From NCBI GenBank assembly GCA_034638255.1, contig JAWPGT010000082.1, forward strand, positions 33,285-97,284: a DNA stretch of 64,000 bases, written 5' to 3'. Each line of letters starts with the position of its first letter. Positions within the stretch are counted from its first letter, which is position 1. Both the position numbers and the translations under genes were made by a program. Shown in pieces: positions 24,752 to 36,100 of the stretch. The DNA comes from Coprinus comatus (taxonomy: Eukaryota; Basidiomycota; Agaricomycetes; Agaricales; Agaricaceae). A model generated the notes under the pieces. The model saw nothing but the letters and a program-made list of their open reading frames with translations. It did no database searches and was not told the DNA's origin.

Positions 24752-25258
24752 TGTCACGTACCGTGCCACCGACTGACCATCCGACAACTCTTCCAACCAT
24801 CCGACAGTTCCGACTGTCAATCTTGTTATCGGTCGCCGACCTCTTGGACCTTGTTCACTTGTTTTCACCAACTTCCTGTTTCATATATCTCCCTTTTCGG
24901 TCGGCATCACCTTTTTAGTATGTCGGCCTGTTGTTCTGTTATCTTATGTTTTGATATATTATATTCCGATATCGGTAAACAATGTATTTAATCGCTAGCC
25001 GCTCCTGTACATTCTTTAGTCTGATATCAACATAGTATCCGCACTCATTCTTCTGTCTTGTCTTGTTCCGACTCTAAGTCAATCTTGTCTCTGTTCTCGT
25101 TCTCTACTCTCCTCCGTAATTCCTTCCGACATTCTTTCCGACCGTTCAGTCCTCTTGCAAGTGAGGCTAATCGCAGTATCGGAAGGGCGCAACACATACG
25201 TTGAAGCCGAAGCCTCAATCTGACGTCGCTAGCTCATCTCCGATCCCCGTTCTTAACA
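24752..25258 (+). repeat. 3' LTR of X copy 2
   Basis: 507 bp, preceded by the purine-rich AATGGGGGCAC tract. It is followed by AGGAC (25259-25263), half of a TSD. Confidence 0.93.
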
Positions 25259-26848
25259 AGGACTTCAGGAATCATAGAAATGATGGAGGTCCACAGAATG
25301 GAGAACAATCTTCTGACAGGAACCATACCTTCAAAAAGAACAACAGATATGACTCTAATCAGTCACGTACTAAGTATCAAGGAAGTTCCAACAGATTTGG
25401 GGGCAACCGCAATAATGTTAAGAAGAATGATCAAAGGTCTAAACTCACAGATGAGGAACGTGATCACCTCAAAGAAGCTGGAAAATGCTTCTACTGCAGG
25501 GAAAGTGGCCATATGGCTAGACAATGCCCTGAACGAAACAAGATGACCTCTTCCTCTTCGAAGAGACCACCTGGTATCTCAAATAACCGAATTGGGTTGT
25601 CTAGTCTCAAGGAAGTAGATGAATTACATGATTTAGTTAACTCTTCCGAAAGACTTGAATCTATAGATATAGGGATGATCAATCACTTTGATCTCACTGA
25701 CTCTGAGGATGAGGTCTATCAAGCTCTTGTCTATGGAGACGAACCTCCTGAGTGGGTGAGAGGAGATGCAAAGCCTTATTACGATCTCTTTGAGGAAATG
25801 GGGAATGTGATAGAAAGTGAAACTGGCAAGAACCTGTCGGAAACCGAAGTTCAAGCAGCTGTGAAGGTAGCTATCCAAAATAATTGTTACCCTACCAGCG
25901 ACAAGAAATCTGATTTGATAAATGAAATTCACAATGCTGGACAGATGACTACATACTCAGTATATCCCTACAAGTCATCTGTTTCTTTCTATTATCAAGG
26001 TATCGAAAGTTTAACTGAGAGGATTACTAGACCAATAAATCGCACGAGGAAATCAGATGGTCTGAAAGTCAACTTAGGTGATCCTTACCTGGCCCGTTTG
26101 GTGGCCATTCTCTATGCATATGCTCCATATATATTAGATCTCTCTGACTCTTGCCGAAGGGATACACCACGTTTCAAGGTTTTTGACCACTTAGTTGGTC
26201 CTGAATACTACATAATTGATGATGAATTGTATAATTGTAGGTTTCGGATTAAAAGGAAATATGTACAATTCTGGAATCCAATATCCATAGCTCACTACTT
26301 TATGATCAAACTCGAACACCAGATGAAACGAAGAAGGTCGTTTCATCATTTGGGTATTATGTTAAACAAAAATCTTGAGATAACATGGCAGGATCCCCTC
26401 GCGGATAATGCAACGTGGGTCTTGAATGCAGGATATGAAGCTGTAAATAATCTCTACCCCCGAGTATATTGCAGTGATCTTCGATTTCTAGTTCATAAAT
26501 ATTCCACTGGAATGTATAAGGTAGTAGATCGGGAATTAGGTTTAGACTTTGAAATTTCAATGGAGGCATTAGTTAATCCTTACTTTGATCTTATTGGTTG
26601 GTATAGGGTCTGGAGTGACCGGTACTTCGAACAAATGAATGAACCTGTCTTTCAGACCGAAGATGACTTTGGCCTCACAGATCTCTTTAGGGACAGACCT
26701 ATCGTCATAGAGGCTGTCGATATATTTCTGGGCCAAGCATTTCGAGAGCTTGGGCTGTGCGCTATAGGTAGAAGGAAGCAGATTCCTCAAGGATCATACC
26801 CTGCTCTTGAACGAAATGCCTCTGTCCGAAAGGATGCTATACAATCAG
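25259..26848 (+). pseudogene. gag: element C gag C-terminus (zinc knuckle) and long linker
   Basis: Continues gag at QDFRNHRN. A zinc knuckle C-x2-C-x4-H-x4-C (CFYCRESGHMARQC) lies at about 25485-25530. It is followed by roughly 430 residues with no domain I recognise (Asp/Glu-rich, then aromatic-rich), leading without a stop to KDAIQS, where element B is inserted at ATCAG. The reading resumes at 33102 as VPKPIVVIV and the protease. Gag and pol are thus fused in one frame in this family, unlike X and B. Confidence 0.85.
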
Positions 26849-27213
26849 TGTAAGGGGACCTTCCTCACCGACCCTTACACCGACACACCGACTACCGACC
26901 GATCCTCCGATGTTCCGACTTCCATCAGAACACCTCCCAACTCCGCGCTTTCATGACTTGCCCCCTCACGTGACTCGTCCCCCATTGTTCCCATTGTCCA
27001 TGTTACGACATCCCTCTGGACAATAGCTGGTGTCTCTGTTTGTATAGTAGTATATATTGTGTGTAGCCTGTGCGAGTGAATCCCCAACTCTTTCTCTTTG
27101 GATTCCTCGCTAGGTATGTTGTATCTGCTCTGTAATATGTTTCCGATCAAATATAACTTTGGATTCCTCGCTAGTTGTTGGGCCGTTCGTCACCGACGTG
27201 AGTCGCCCTTACA
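26849..27213 (+). repeat. 5' LTR of B
   Basis: 365 bp. I count 11 differences from the 3' LTR, all CG versus TG or CA. Confidence 0.93.
27051..27095 (+). promoter_or_regulatory. predicted LTR promoter and transcript 5' end (B)
   Basis: TATATATT at 27051-27058, then AACTCTTTCT at 27086-27095, which is complementary to the PBS. The spacing of 35 nt fits a TATA-driven start. Confidence 0.6.
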
Positions 27214-27215
27214 GA

Positions 27216-27225
27216 AGAAAGAGTT
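27216..27225 (+). promoter_or_regulatory. self-priming PBS of B
   Basis: AGAAAGAGTT, 2 nt after the LTR (same offset as X), a perfect 10-nt complement of 27086-27095. Confidence 0.7.
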
Positions 27226-27320
27226 CTTCAAGAGGCCAGCATCGCTGGACAGAAGAGCCCTGTTTGCCACAACAGAAGACTTCCCACCGACGCACCCCTC
27301 TATCCCTCACTCGCTAAACC

Positions 27321-28490
27321 ATGACCGATCCAGCACCGCCCCAGCCGACTTGGAATGAAATCGTTGAAGGCACATTCCACGAGCTTCAGGCATCGCTTGA
27401 TGCTCTACGGCAGCGAGTAGAAGCTACCGAATCCACTTCCACCACCACTGCCAATGTACTTGCCACCATCACCACCCAACTCTCCACACTCGTTTCGGCC
27501 TCTCAGACCACCCCTTCACCTGCTGCCCCCGCGACACCAGCTCCTCCATCTCCCCCCGAACATCCACGGACATTCTGAGGACGAGTCGCTACGCCACCCG
27601 ATTACGATGGTGACCGCAAGACAGGCCAGGCCTTCCTCAATGCCTGCAACCTGTACATCTGACTTTCGGGTGAATTCCAGTCGGATGAAGAAAAGATGCT
27701 CTGGGCCATGTCTTACATGAGGAGCGGTCGGGCTGCCGCATGGACGGAAGAGATATTTAGGCTGGAATCACAAGTCGGAAACTTGCCTTTTGAGGATTGG
27801 GAGGACTTCAAAACCCAGTTCAAGGCTCGCTTCTTGCCAATTGACACTGAGTCGGAAGCGGTTATTACATTGGAAGGAGATACTTACTTCCAGAAGGACT
27901 GGACATTGGAGGATTACCTGGACACCTTCAAAGCACTCATTTCAGCATCCGGGTACACCGACCGGAAGGTCACTGTCGTCAAGTTTCGTCGAGGTCTTCG
28001 CACCAACTTGGCCGACTCCATTGCCACTATGACACTGGGCCGACCCTCCGACTCCGATCCTGATGGCTGGTATCGCGCAGCCACCCGCTTCGAAGCTTCC
28101 CGACTTGCCAATGTTGCATTCAAGGCAAATCATCGCCCGGTACCACCGCCAGCTCCCAGACCTGTTTTTCACTCCTTCCCAAAACCCCCACCCCATCCAG
28201 CTCCCCTGATTCCCCTACCGACATTCGCCCATGTAATGCCGACGCCTGGGAACCCGACTCCGATGGACATTGACGTGTCCAAACTTCGTAACCTGACCCC
28301 TTCCACCTGCTATCGATGTAAGCAGCCTGGACACATCAAGGCAGAGTGCCCCCGACGCTTTGATGTCCGGCTTATGACGTTGGAAGAGAAGGATGAGTTG
28401 CTGATGAACCTGTTGGCAGAGAAAGATGTTGCCAACATCGGAAGACAGTCGGAAGGGTTGGTGGAAATAGATATGCAGGATTTTCGGTAA
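27321..28490 (+). pseudogene. gag: gag of B (two TGA)
   Basis: Starts at ATG 27321 with a Thr/Ser/Pro-rich N-terminal helix. The capsid region (DGDRKTGQAFLNACNLYI, SYMRSGRAAAW, FKTQFKARF) ends in a zinc knuckle CYRCKQPGHIKAEC near 28313-28352. TGA codons at 27576-27578 and 27660-27662 interrupt it; otherwise the frame is open to TAA 28488-28490. It differs from X and C in sequence but keeps the same architecture. Confidence 0.9.
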
Positions 28491-28518
28491 CTCAATCGGT
28501 GGAGGCCACGCCCCGATT
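28478..28518 (+). promoter_or_regulatory. -1 frameshift signal: GGATTTT plus hairpin (B)
   Basis: Heptamer at 28478-28484, read G-GAT-TTT in gag, two codons before the TAA. AATCG (28494-28498) pairs with CGATT (28514-28518) around an inner GTGG/CCAC stem, 9 nt after the heptamer. Slip gives G-F-S-V-T, the pol frame. Confidence 0.7.
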
Positions 28519-31500
28519 GTCTAGTGTTAATAGGTTTGCTGTACTACCCGTAGAAGAAATAAACGAAACTACTATTTCACCACCTACACCCAAACCTATA
28601 GCCGTGTCCAAACCCCGCCGACCTCACTGGGAACGTCGTTACCTCCCAACCCGGTATGTCATTTCATCCACCGCCCCCGCCAACGCCCTGAAACTGCCGA
28701 TCGACCTTGAAACCACCGACACTGGAGTCAGATTTTCATCGGAAGCACTCGTAGACTCTGGTGCCACTGGTATCTTCATCGATCGGGACTTCGCTCGTCA
28801 ACATAAGCTCACCACCCGCCGTCTATCACACCCAATCCCTGTCTTCAATGTTGACGGCACCCCGAACGAAGCTGGAGAAATTGCCGAAGTGGTCGATATG
28901 GTTCTCTGATACAAGAATCATTCCGAACGTGCAGTCTTCGCTGTCACCGGCCTCGGAAAGGAGTCCATTATACTTGGCTATACTTGGCTCCGCGTACACA
29001 ACCCCGAAGTCGATTGGGTAACAAAGGAAGTCAAAATGTCGAGGTGTCCGAGGACTTGCGAAGGTTGCCGACAGGAATACAAGGAAGAGAAGAAGTTCCA
29101 GGAGAAAGTGCTAAGGGTCTGCACTTCAGGACCCTTTCCAGTGCTTGTGGAAGAGGTGAATGAAGAAGAGGATGAAGAGTCGGAAGAAGGAGTTAGTTGG
29201 TCAGAATTGGAGGAAGGAGATCGGATTTTTGCTGCCATCCCTCACTCATCAGTTCTTTCGGTGTCGGAACAGATTTCAGCAACTGGTACTCTATCGCAAC
29301 AACTTGCCGAAGCGCATCGGAAGAATACCGCAACTGCCAACCTCGGCTTCAAGGCTCATATTCCCAACTACCTACACGACTTCGAAACTGTTTTCTCTGA
29401 GGCTGCTTTCCAAGAGCTCCCCGAAAATCGGCCTTGGGATCACGCTGTTGAACTCGTCCCTGGTGAAACTGCCAAAACCACCAAAGTCTACCCGATTTCA
29501 CCGAAAGAACAAGCCGCACTTGATGAGTTCCTCCAAGAGAACCTTGCTTCAGGAAGGATTCGCCCCTCAAAGTCGCCGATGGCAGCCCCCGTTTTTTTCA
29601 TTAAAAAGAAGGACGGTTCGCTTCGGTTGGTACAAGACTATCAGAACCTCAACGCCATCACAGTGAAGAACAAGTACCCCATCCCACTCATCTCCGAAAT
29701 CGTTTCGAAACTGCGGGGCGCAAAATACTTCACCAAACTTGACATCTGATGGGGCTTCAACAACATCCGTATCAAGCCTGGCGACGAGTGGAAGGCCGCT
29801 TTCCGAACGAATCGGGGGCTCTTCGAACCTCTGGTGATGTTTTTCGGCATGACTAACAGCCCAGCGACCTTCCAGACAGTGATGAACGACATCTTCCATG
29901 ACCTCATTATGGAAGGAATTGTTATCGTCTACCTCGACGACATCCTGATCTTTTCAAAAACCCTGGAGGAACATCAGAAGGCGATCCGACGTGTGATGGA
30001 GGTACTCAAGGAACACAAGCTGTACCTCCGACCCGAAAAATGCGAGTTTGAGAAGCAGAAGATAGAATACTTGGGGCTGATCATTTCAGAGAACTGTGTA
30101 GAGATGGATCCAGTGAAGGTAGCAGGAGTTCGTGACTGGCCGATTCCGAAAAACAAGACGGAAGTTCAGTCTTTCCTTGGGTTTGCCAATTTCTACCGAC
30201 GTTTTATTCGGGATTTTTCACACATCGGTCGGCCGCTCTTCGATCTAACCAAGTCCAGTACACCTTGGAACTGGGGTACTGAACAGCAGGAAGCCTTTGA
30301 TGCTCTGAAGACAGCCATTACATCGGCACCGATCTTATCTTCTCCCGACGACACCGCACCTTACCGAGTAGAGGCCGACAGCTCCGACTTTGCAACTGGA
30401 GCTGTCTTGTCGCAGCTTGCATCGGAAGACAACAAGTGGCACCCTATCGCATTCTACTCAAAATCGCTGTCACCAGTCGAACGCAATTATGAGATCCATG
30501 ACAAAGAGATGTTGGCTATCATCCGATCACTCGAAGAGTGGAGGCACTTCCTGGAGGGCAGTGAACACAAGGTAGAAATCTGGACGGACCACAAGAACCT
30601 CGAGTACTTCATGACTGCGAAGAAACTCAACTGCCGACAAGCCCGCTGGTCCCTCTACCTGTCCCAGTTCAACTTCTCACTTCATCACCGACCAGGCCGA
30701 TCCATGGGCAAACCCAACGCACTCTCCCGACAGGCCAACCACGGAACTGGCAAGGACGATAATGACAACCTCACCCTCCTCCCTCCATCGCTATTCGCTG
30801 TTCGAGCCCTTGAAGGTGTTGTTTTGGTCGGAGAAGAGCAGGATGTGTTGCGAGAGATCAGACGTGGTAATCGGGATGGTGAACAAGAGGAGGCAGTGGC
30901 GAAGGCAGCGCGGGAGTTGAAGTTGTCAAAGTCAAAATCAGTTAAGAGTTCTGAATGGTCGGAGGATAATGGGTTGCTACTTCATCGAGGTAAAATCTAC
31001 GTCCCTAACATCCCTGACCTTAGACGCCGCATCGTGGCCCAACACCATGATTCCAAAGTTGGCGGACATGCAGGACGCTGGAAGACCCTTGAACTCGTGG
31101 GTTGGAACTACTGGTGGCCTTCTATGTCTCGTTACATCAGTCAGTATGCCTCTACTTGTGACTTGTGCTTACGGACAAAGCCCCACCGACACCGACCAGT
31201 CGGCGAACTTCACCCACTTCCCATCCCCGATGCCCGCTGGGACACTATCAGCATTGACTTTGTCGTCGAACTCCCAGAGTCCAATGGTTATGATGCGGTG
31301 TTCACAGTCGTTGATTCAGTATCGAAACGAGTGCATTTCCTGCCGACCCACACGACTTGCACTGCTGAAGGTGTCGCCCGACTCTTCCTCCACAACATCT
31401 GGAAGCTCCATGGCCTACCTCAACGTGTTGTCTCCAGCTGAGGCCCGCAGTTTGTGTCGGAATTCACCCGCGAGTTGTACCGACTCTTAGGCATCAAGGT

Positions 31501-32440
31501 CGCTGCGACTACAGCTTGGCACCCGCAAGCCGACGGTCAAACCGAACGAGTTAACCAAGAACTCGACCAGTACATCCGAGTCTTTGTTAACCAACGACAG
31601 AATGATTGGTATGACCTTCTCCCACTTGCCGAATTCCAACACAACAATCACGTTCATGCTGCGACCCACCAATCACCCTTTGTGTTAGACACCGGCCGCG
31701 ACCCTCGCATGGGCTTCAAACCCCGACAACACCCCTCCCGACTCGAAACGGTCAATGAGTTCAAAACCCGGATGGAGTCGGCACTAGAAGAAGCAAAATC
31801 GGCACTGGTGAAGGCAAAGGACGATATGGCAAAGTACTATGATCGACGTCGGACCCCTGCCCCCGAGCTCAAGACGGGTGACATGGTTTACCTTGACGCA
31901 TCGGACATCGCAACGAGTCGGCCCTCAAAGAAGTTTGAGCACACACGGTTAGGTCCTTTCGCCATCGACCGCAAGGTTGGGCCTGGGGCATATCGGCTCA
32001 AGCTTCCCCAAAGGTTGTCTCGCCTGCACCCGGTGTTCAATGTGGTTAAACTCACTCCAGCTCCCGAAGACCCAATCCCCAGTTGGAAGCTGACAAAAAT
32101 ACCGATGCCAATACTGGTGGACAACGAAGAGGAATGGGAAGTAGAAGAAATATTGGACAGTAAAGTGCAACGAGGTAAACTCAGATTTCTGATCAAGTGG
32201 CAAGACTTCAGCATGGAAGAGAACTCTTGGGAACTCACAGCCGACGTCCACGCCCCCGAAAAGATTGCCGAGTTCTATCGCAAGAACCCCACTGCACCTC
32301 GACTTATCCGTTCCACGGCCTTCGACTCCATTCCTTTCCGACCTCGCACTCAGTTCACAGGTACATCGGGACGCTGCACCCTAGAAGGGGGGGTAGATGT
32401 AAGGGGACCTTCCTCACCGACCCTTACACCGACACACTGA
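28478..32440 (+). pseudogene. pol: pol of B (PR-RT-RNaseH-IN-chromodomain, three TGA)
   Basis: One frame with TGA at 28907-28909, 29747-29749 and 31439-31441. Protease VDSGATGIFID near 28750; RT with KKKDGSLR and YLDD near 29930; RNase H (VEADSSDFATGAV); integrase HHCC (CDLC), core and DGQTERVNQ; chromodomain (WEVEEILDSKV...FLIKWQDF) near 32130-32300. In the integrase the second catalytic Asp (expected SDRG) reads SS-stop-G, so both the Asp and the following Arg are lost. RT and RNase H motifs look intact. The frame runs into the 3' LTR. Confidence 0.92.
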
Positions 32441-33096
32441 CTACCGACCGATCCTCCGATGTTCCGACTTCCATCGGAACACCTCCTGACTCCGCACTTT
32501 CACGACTTGCCCCCTCACGTGACTCGTCCCCCATTGTTCCCATTGTCCATGTTACGACATCCCTCTGGACAATAGCTGGCGTCTCTGTTTGTATAGTAGT
32601 ATATATTGTGTGTAGCCTGTGCGAGTGAATCCCCAACTCTTTCTCTTTGGATTCCTCGCTAGGTATGTTGTATCTGCTCTGTAATATGTTTCCGATCAAA
32701 TATAACTTTGTAAGCGCAGGAACGTAGAGGACGACGAGACGGACGCGACGACGAAGGAATGAAAGGAATCGGTCAAGAAATGAGTGAGATATTAAGCAAG
32801 TACTGCAGACACTTGTATTAGACTAGACTATAGGATAACATTATTATTACTCACCTGCAGACACTTGTATTAGACTAGAGAGTCTTCATGTGTCTGCAGG
32901 ACGCTTCAGCTATGTGTGACGTGACACTGTGATGTCACAAAGATCGCAAATCATGTACAAGTCCCAATCAACAGATAATGTCCAACCACAACTCACAGAA
33001 GTGCTGACCTTAGGGACTGTCTAGAGCAATCCTGACAAACTTTGGATTCCTCGCTAGTTGTCGGGCCGTTCGTCGCCAACGTGAGTCACCCTTACA
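32398..33096 (+). repeat. 3' LTR of B with nested solo LTR
   Basis: 699 bp, equal to 365 plus a 334-bp insertion. It is preceded by the polypurine AGAAGGGGGGG tract. Confidence 0.92.
32709..33037 (+). mobile_element. solo LTR, family D
   Basis: 329 bp with TGTAAGC...CTGACA ends and TSD AACTT (32704-32708 and 33038-33042). The empty site is seen in the 5' LTR of B. It contains a 25-bp direct repeat (32803-32827 and 32855-32879, starting CTGCAGACACTTG) and an inverted copy of its core near 32895. Orientation is arbitrary. Confidence 0.85.
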
Positions 33097-33101
33097 ATCA
33101 G

Positions 33102-36100
33102 TCCCAAAACCAATTGTTGTTATAGTTAATATTAACGGTCAGCCTGCTCGGGCCCTAGTTGATACAGGATCGTTAGGTGATTTCATGTCTGGGAACCTTG
33201 CCCAGCAATTATCTGTGAAGAGAGTAGAGTTGTCTTCTCCTGTCAGTGTCAATATGGCTGTGTCAGGATCTCGAACCAAGGTGAACTATGGCACTAAGGT
33301 TCGGTTTCAATACCAAGACATTGCGGAAGAGCGATACTTTGATATTATGAATCTATCCAACTACGATCTAATCCTTGGTACACCATTCATGTTCCAACAC
33401 AAGGTACATGTCTCAATAAATCCACCTTCGTTAGCTATTGGAAGCCCAATGTCTGTGGATATGAAGGGTGAACGCATCGCTCAGTTGGCTTCTCGGTCTA
33501 TGGAAGTTTTAGAAAATGAATTGGAAAAAGTACGAAATGAACTCACCAATTACGCTCATAAGATATGCAAGACTGCTGCCGAAACTCCACTTCCTCCTTT
33601 TCATGATATAAATCATGAGATTCCTTTGATTGACGAGGATAAAGCATATTCGTGGAGGGCCTCCAAATGTCCTGATTCATTATCTTGATTGTGGAATGAA
33701 AAAAAGGAGGCCTACCTCAAAACTGGTCGTTGGGAACTTCGTCCGGTACGGAATGCTGTCCCAATGTTGTTAATTCCCAAAGTAGGGAAACCAGGTGAAC
33801 CTTTGAAGTTGCGGACGGTCATCGATCTGAGAGAGCGAAATCAAAATACAAAGAAATTCTCCTCACCTCTCCCTGATATCGAGACTCTTCTTCGAAGGCT
33901 AGCAGAGGCCAAGTACGTGACCGCAATTGACCTGACAGATGCCTATGAGCAAATTAGGGTGGTGGCAGAACACGTTGCGCGAACTGCAATGAATACTCCT
34001 AGTGGAACGATGGTTAGCTTGGTAATGCAACAGGGCGATTGTAATGCCTCCGCCACATTTCAAATGGTAATGAGTCGAATCTTTGGACTGTACCTTGGAA
34101 AATACATCCACAGCTTTCTTGATGATTTATTCATTAGCACTGAGACACTTGAAGAACATGTGCGTTATGTTAAACTGGTGGTGGATATCCTGGAAAAGGA
34201 GAAGTTCTACATCAGTGCTCGAAAAATGCGCTTCTTACAACACGAGATCCCAGTACTCGGAAGGGTGGTCTCTCGTGAAGGAATAAAAATGGACCCACAT
34301 AAGGTGGACTCCCTATACAAATGGAAGACGCCCACAAATCGTGATCTTCTTCGAGGTTTCCTAGGTTCAGCCGGTTATCTGGCTGATGACATTGCAAGTG
34401 TTCATATCCCTATGGGAGTACTTCATGAGTTAACAGGGGATACGGTACCTTTTCGTTGGGAACACACTCACCAGAGAGCTTTCCAAGATATCAAAAATCT
34501 TGCAATGGCTCATAAAGATCATTATCGGAAACCTCTTGACAGGTCAGAGGGCGCTCCACAGGTGAACTTGATAACGGATGGCTGCATCACAGGTATTGCT
34601 GGGGTTGTAAATCAAGGCAAAGATTGGAAAACTGGTAAAGTTGCAGCGTTCTTCTCCGCGAAATTGAAGCCTGCACAGCAGAACTACCCCGTGCATGAGA
34701 TCGAACTGCTGGCTGGGGTGGAAACAATGCTACGCCATCGAGATATCTTGTTCAGGATCCATTTTCATTGGTTTACGGACCACAAGGGATTGATACACCT
34801 GCTTTGACAACCAAATCTCTCATCTAGACAAGCTAGATGGCTTGAAAAGATATCAGAATTCCACTTTGAAGTGATCTACTTACCAGGTGCCGAAAACACT
34901 CTGTCTGATGCTCTCTCCCGCATGTACTCGAATGACAAAACAGGAGTCGTTCGCGCTCCCAGTGAATATGTGTTTTATGATGTGATCGGTGGCGACAAGA
35001 TGCCTCGTCCCATGTTTACTGCCCCTCTGTTGGTTGGCCTCGAGGCTGAAGCTGAAATAATGATGGTGACGAGACATCAAGAGAAGGTGGCTAGGGGAGA
35101 GGTAGTCCCATCGGTGGTACCTGAAGCTTTACTGCGACGTTCCATTGCTGCACGTAGGCAACGGAAAGAGGGCGGGATACCTGGAGACAAACAAACATCA
35201 GAAAATCTTACTGCACCAAAGAAACTTACCATCCATATACCAGCCAGAAAAGTGAAAGAGACACATCAAGAGGCCAGAGGGTGGGTTGAAGAAGTCAATA
35301 CCGACGTTGGAGACCCTGAGCCCATGAGAATAGAAGCGGATATTAATAACTCTGCTCCTATCTCAACAGATACCTCTCTCTTTCTCCCAAATCAGACAAA
35401 TAAAAATATGGATGACTATCTAGAGAAACAGATCTCGGGAAAATATCTCAATGACAAATTCTTCAAAACCATCCTAGAGAACCCGAAGGATTACAAGAAC
35501 TTCGAAGTCAAGAATGACCTCATTTACCTTAAAGACAAGAAATCAGAAATATTATGCGTTCCCGATGCAGTAACTGAATCTGGACAAAATATCAGAGAAC
35601 TCATAATATCTGAAGGCCATTCTCGACTAGCACACTTGGGACAAAGGAAAACTGTCCTATATCTCAGAGATCATGTCTGGTGGAAAACTCTAGTTAAAGA
35701 CGTACAAACTTTTTGTGAATCTTGCATTACTTGTATGCGCAGCAAACCTACGAATCACAAGCCTTATGGGTTACTAAACCCCTTAAAAGTTCCGAGCTAT
35801 CCATGGGAAAGTGTTGGTGTTGATTTTGTAGGACCTCTACCCGAGTCCAAGGACAGGGATAATACATATGACTCGATCACCACTATCATAGACAGACTTA
35901 CTGGTATGATTCACTTAGTACCCAGTCGTCAAAACTATAATGCTAGACAAGTAGCCGAACTCATGTTTAGAGAAGTCTACAGATTACATGGACTTCCTAA
36001 AACCATTGTTAGTGACCGAGACACCTTATTCACAAGCATCTTCTGGAAACGACTAAATCAACTAATTGGCACCAATCTTAGTATGTCGAGTGCATACCAC

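Larger units (their letters stand above)
17227..25258 (+). mobile_element. Ty3/Gypsy chromovirus family X, copy 2
   Basis: 8,032 bp, nearly identical to copy 1 but in the opposite orientation, with 507-bp LTRs. The flanks are CTCTT (left) and AGGAC (right). It carries the same three pol TGA codons as copy 1, plus its own small indels: +2 in gag near 18250, -1 in RT near 20752, -1 in integrase near 22750, and -2 in the antisense ORF near 23713. Confidence 0.95.
26849..33096 (+). mobile_element. Ty3/Gypsy chromovirus family B
   Basis: 365-bp LTRs (TGTAAGGGG...CTTACA), TSD ATCAG at 26844-26848 and 33097-33101. Gag and pol are in the -1 relation. The 3' LTR is enlarged by a nested solo LTR. Five TGA codons interrupt it and the integrase lacks a catalytic Asp, so it is inactive. 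Confidence 0.95.

Noticed and set aside
8150..25258. A single large DNA transposon or palindromic amplicon with ~8-kb inverted arms
   Set aside because: Each arm is a complete LTR element with its own LTRs, PBS, gag and pol, and the TSD pairs show two separate insertions.
32711..33037. A MITE of 327 bp with a 7-bp direct repeat
   Set aside because: The borders fit TG...CA ends with a 5-bp TSD (AACTT) equally well, there are no terminal inverted repeats, and LTR insertion is the better reading.
10863..34807. Reassignment of TGA to arginine in this organism
   Set aside because: TGA falls at Arg sites only in repeats. The host genes (calpain, Opi1-like, Msn2-like) use normal codons, and the Msn2-like gene ends in TGA. 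LTR comparisons show CpG deamination, which explains the pattern more simply.
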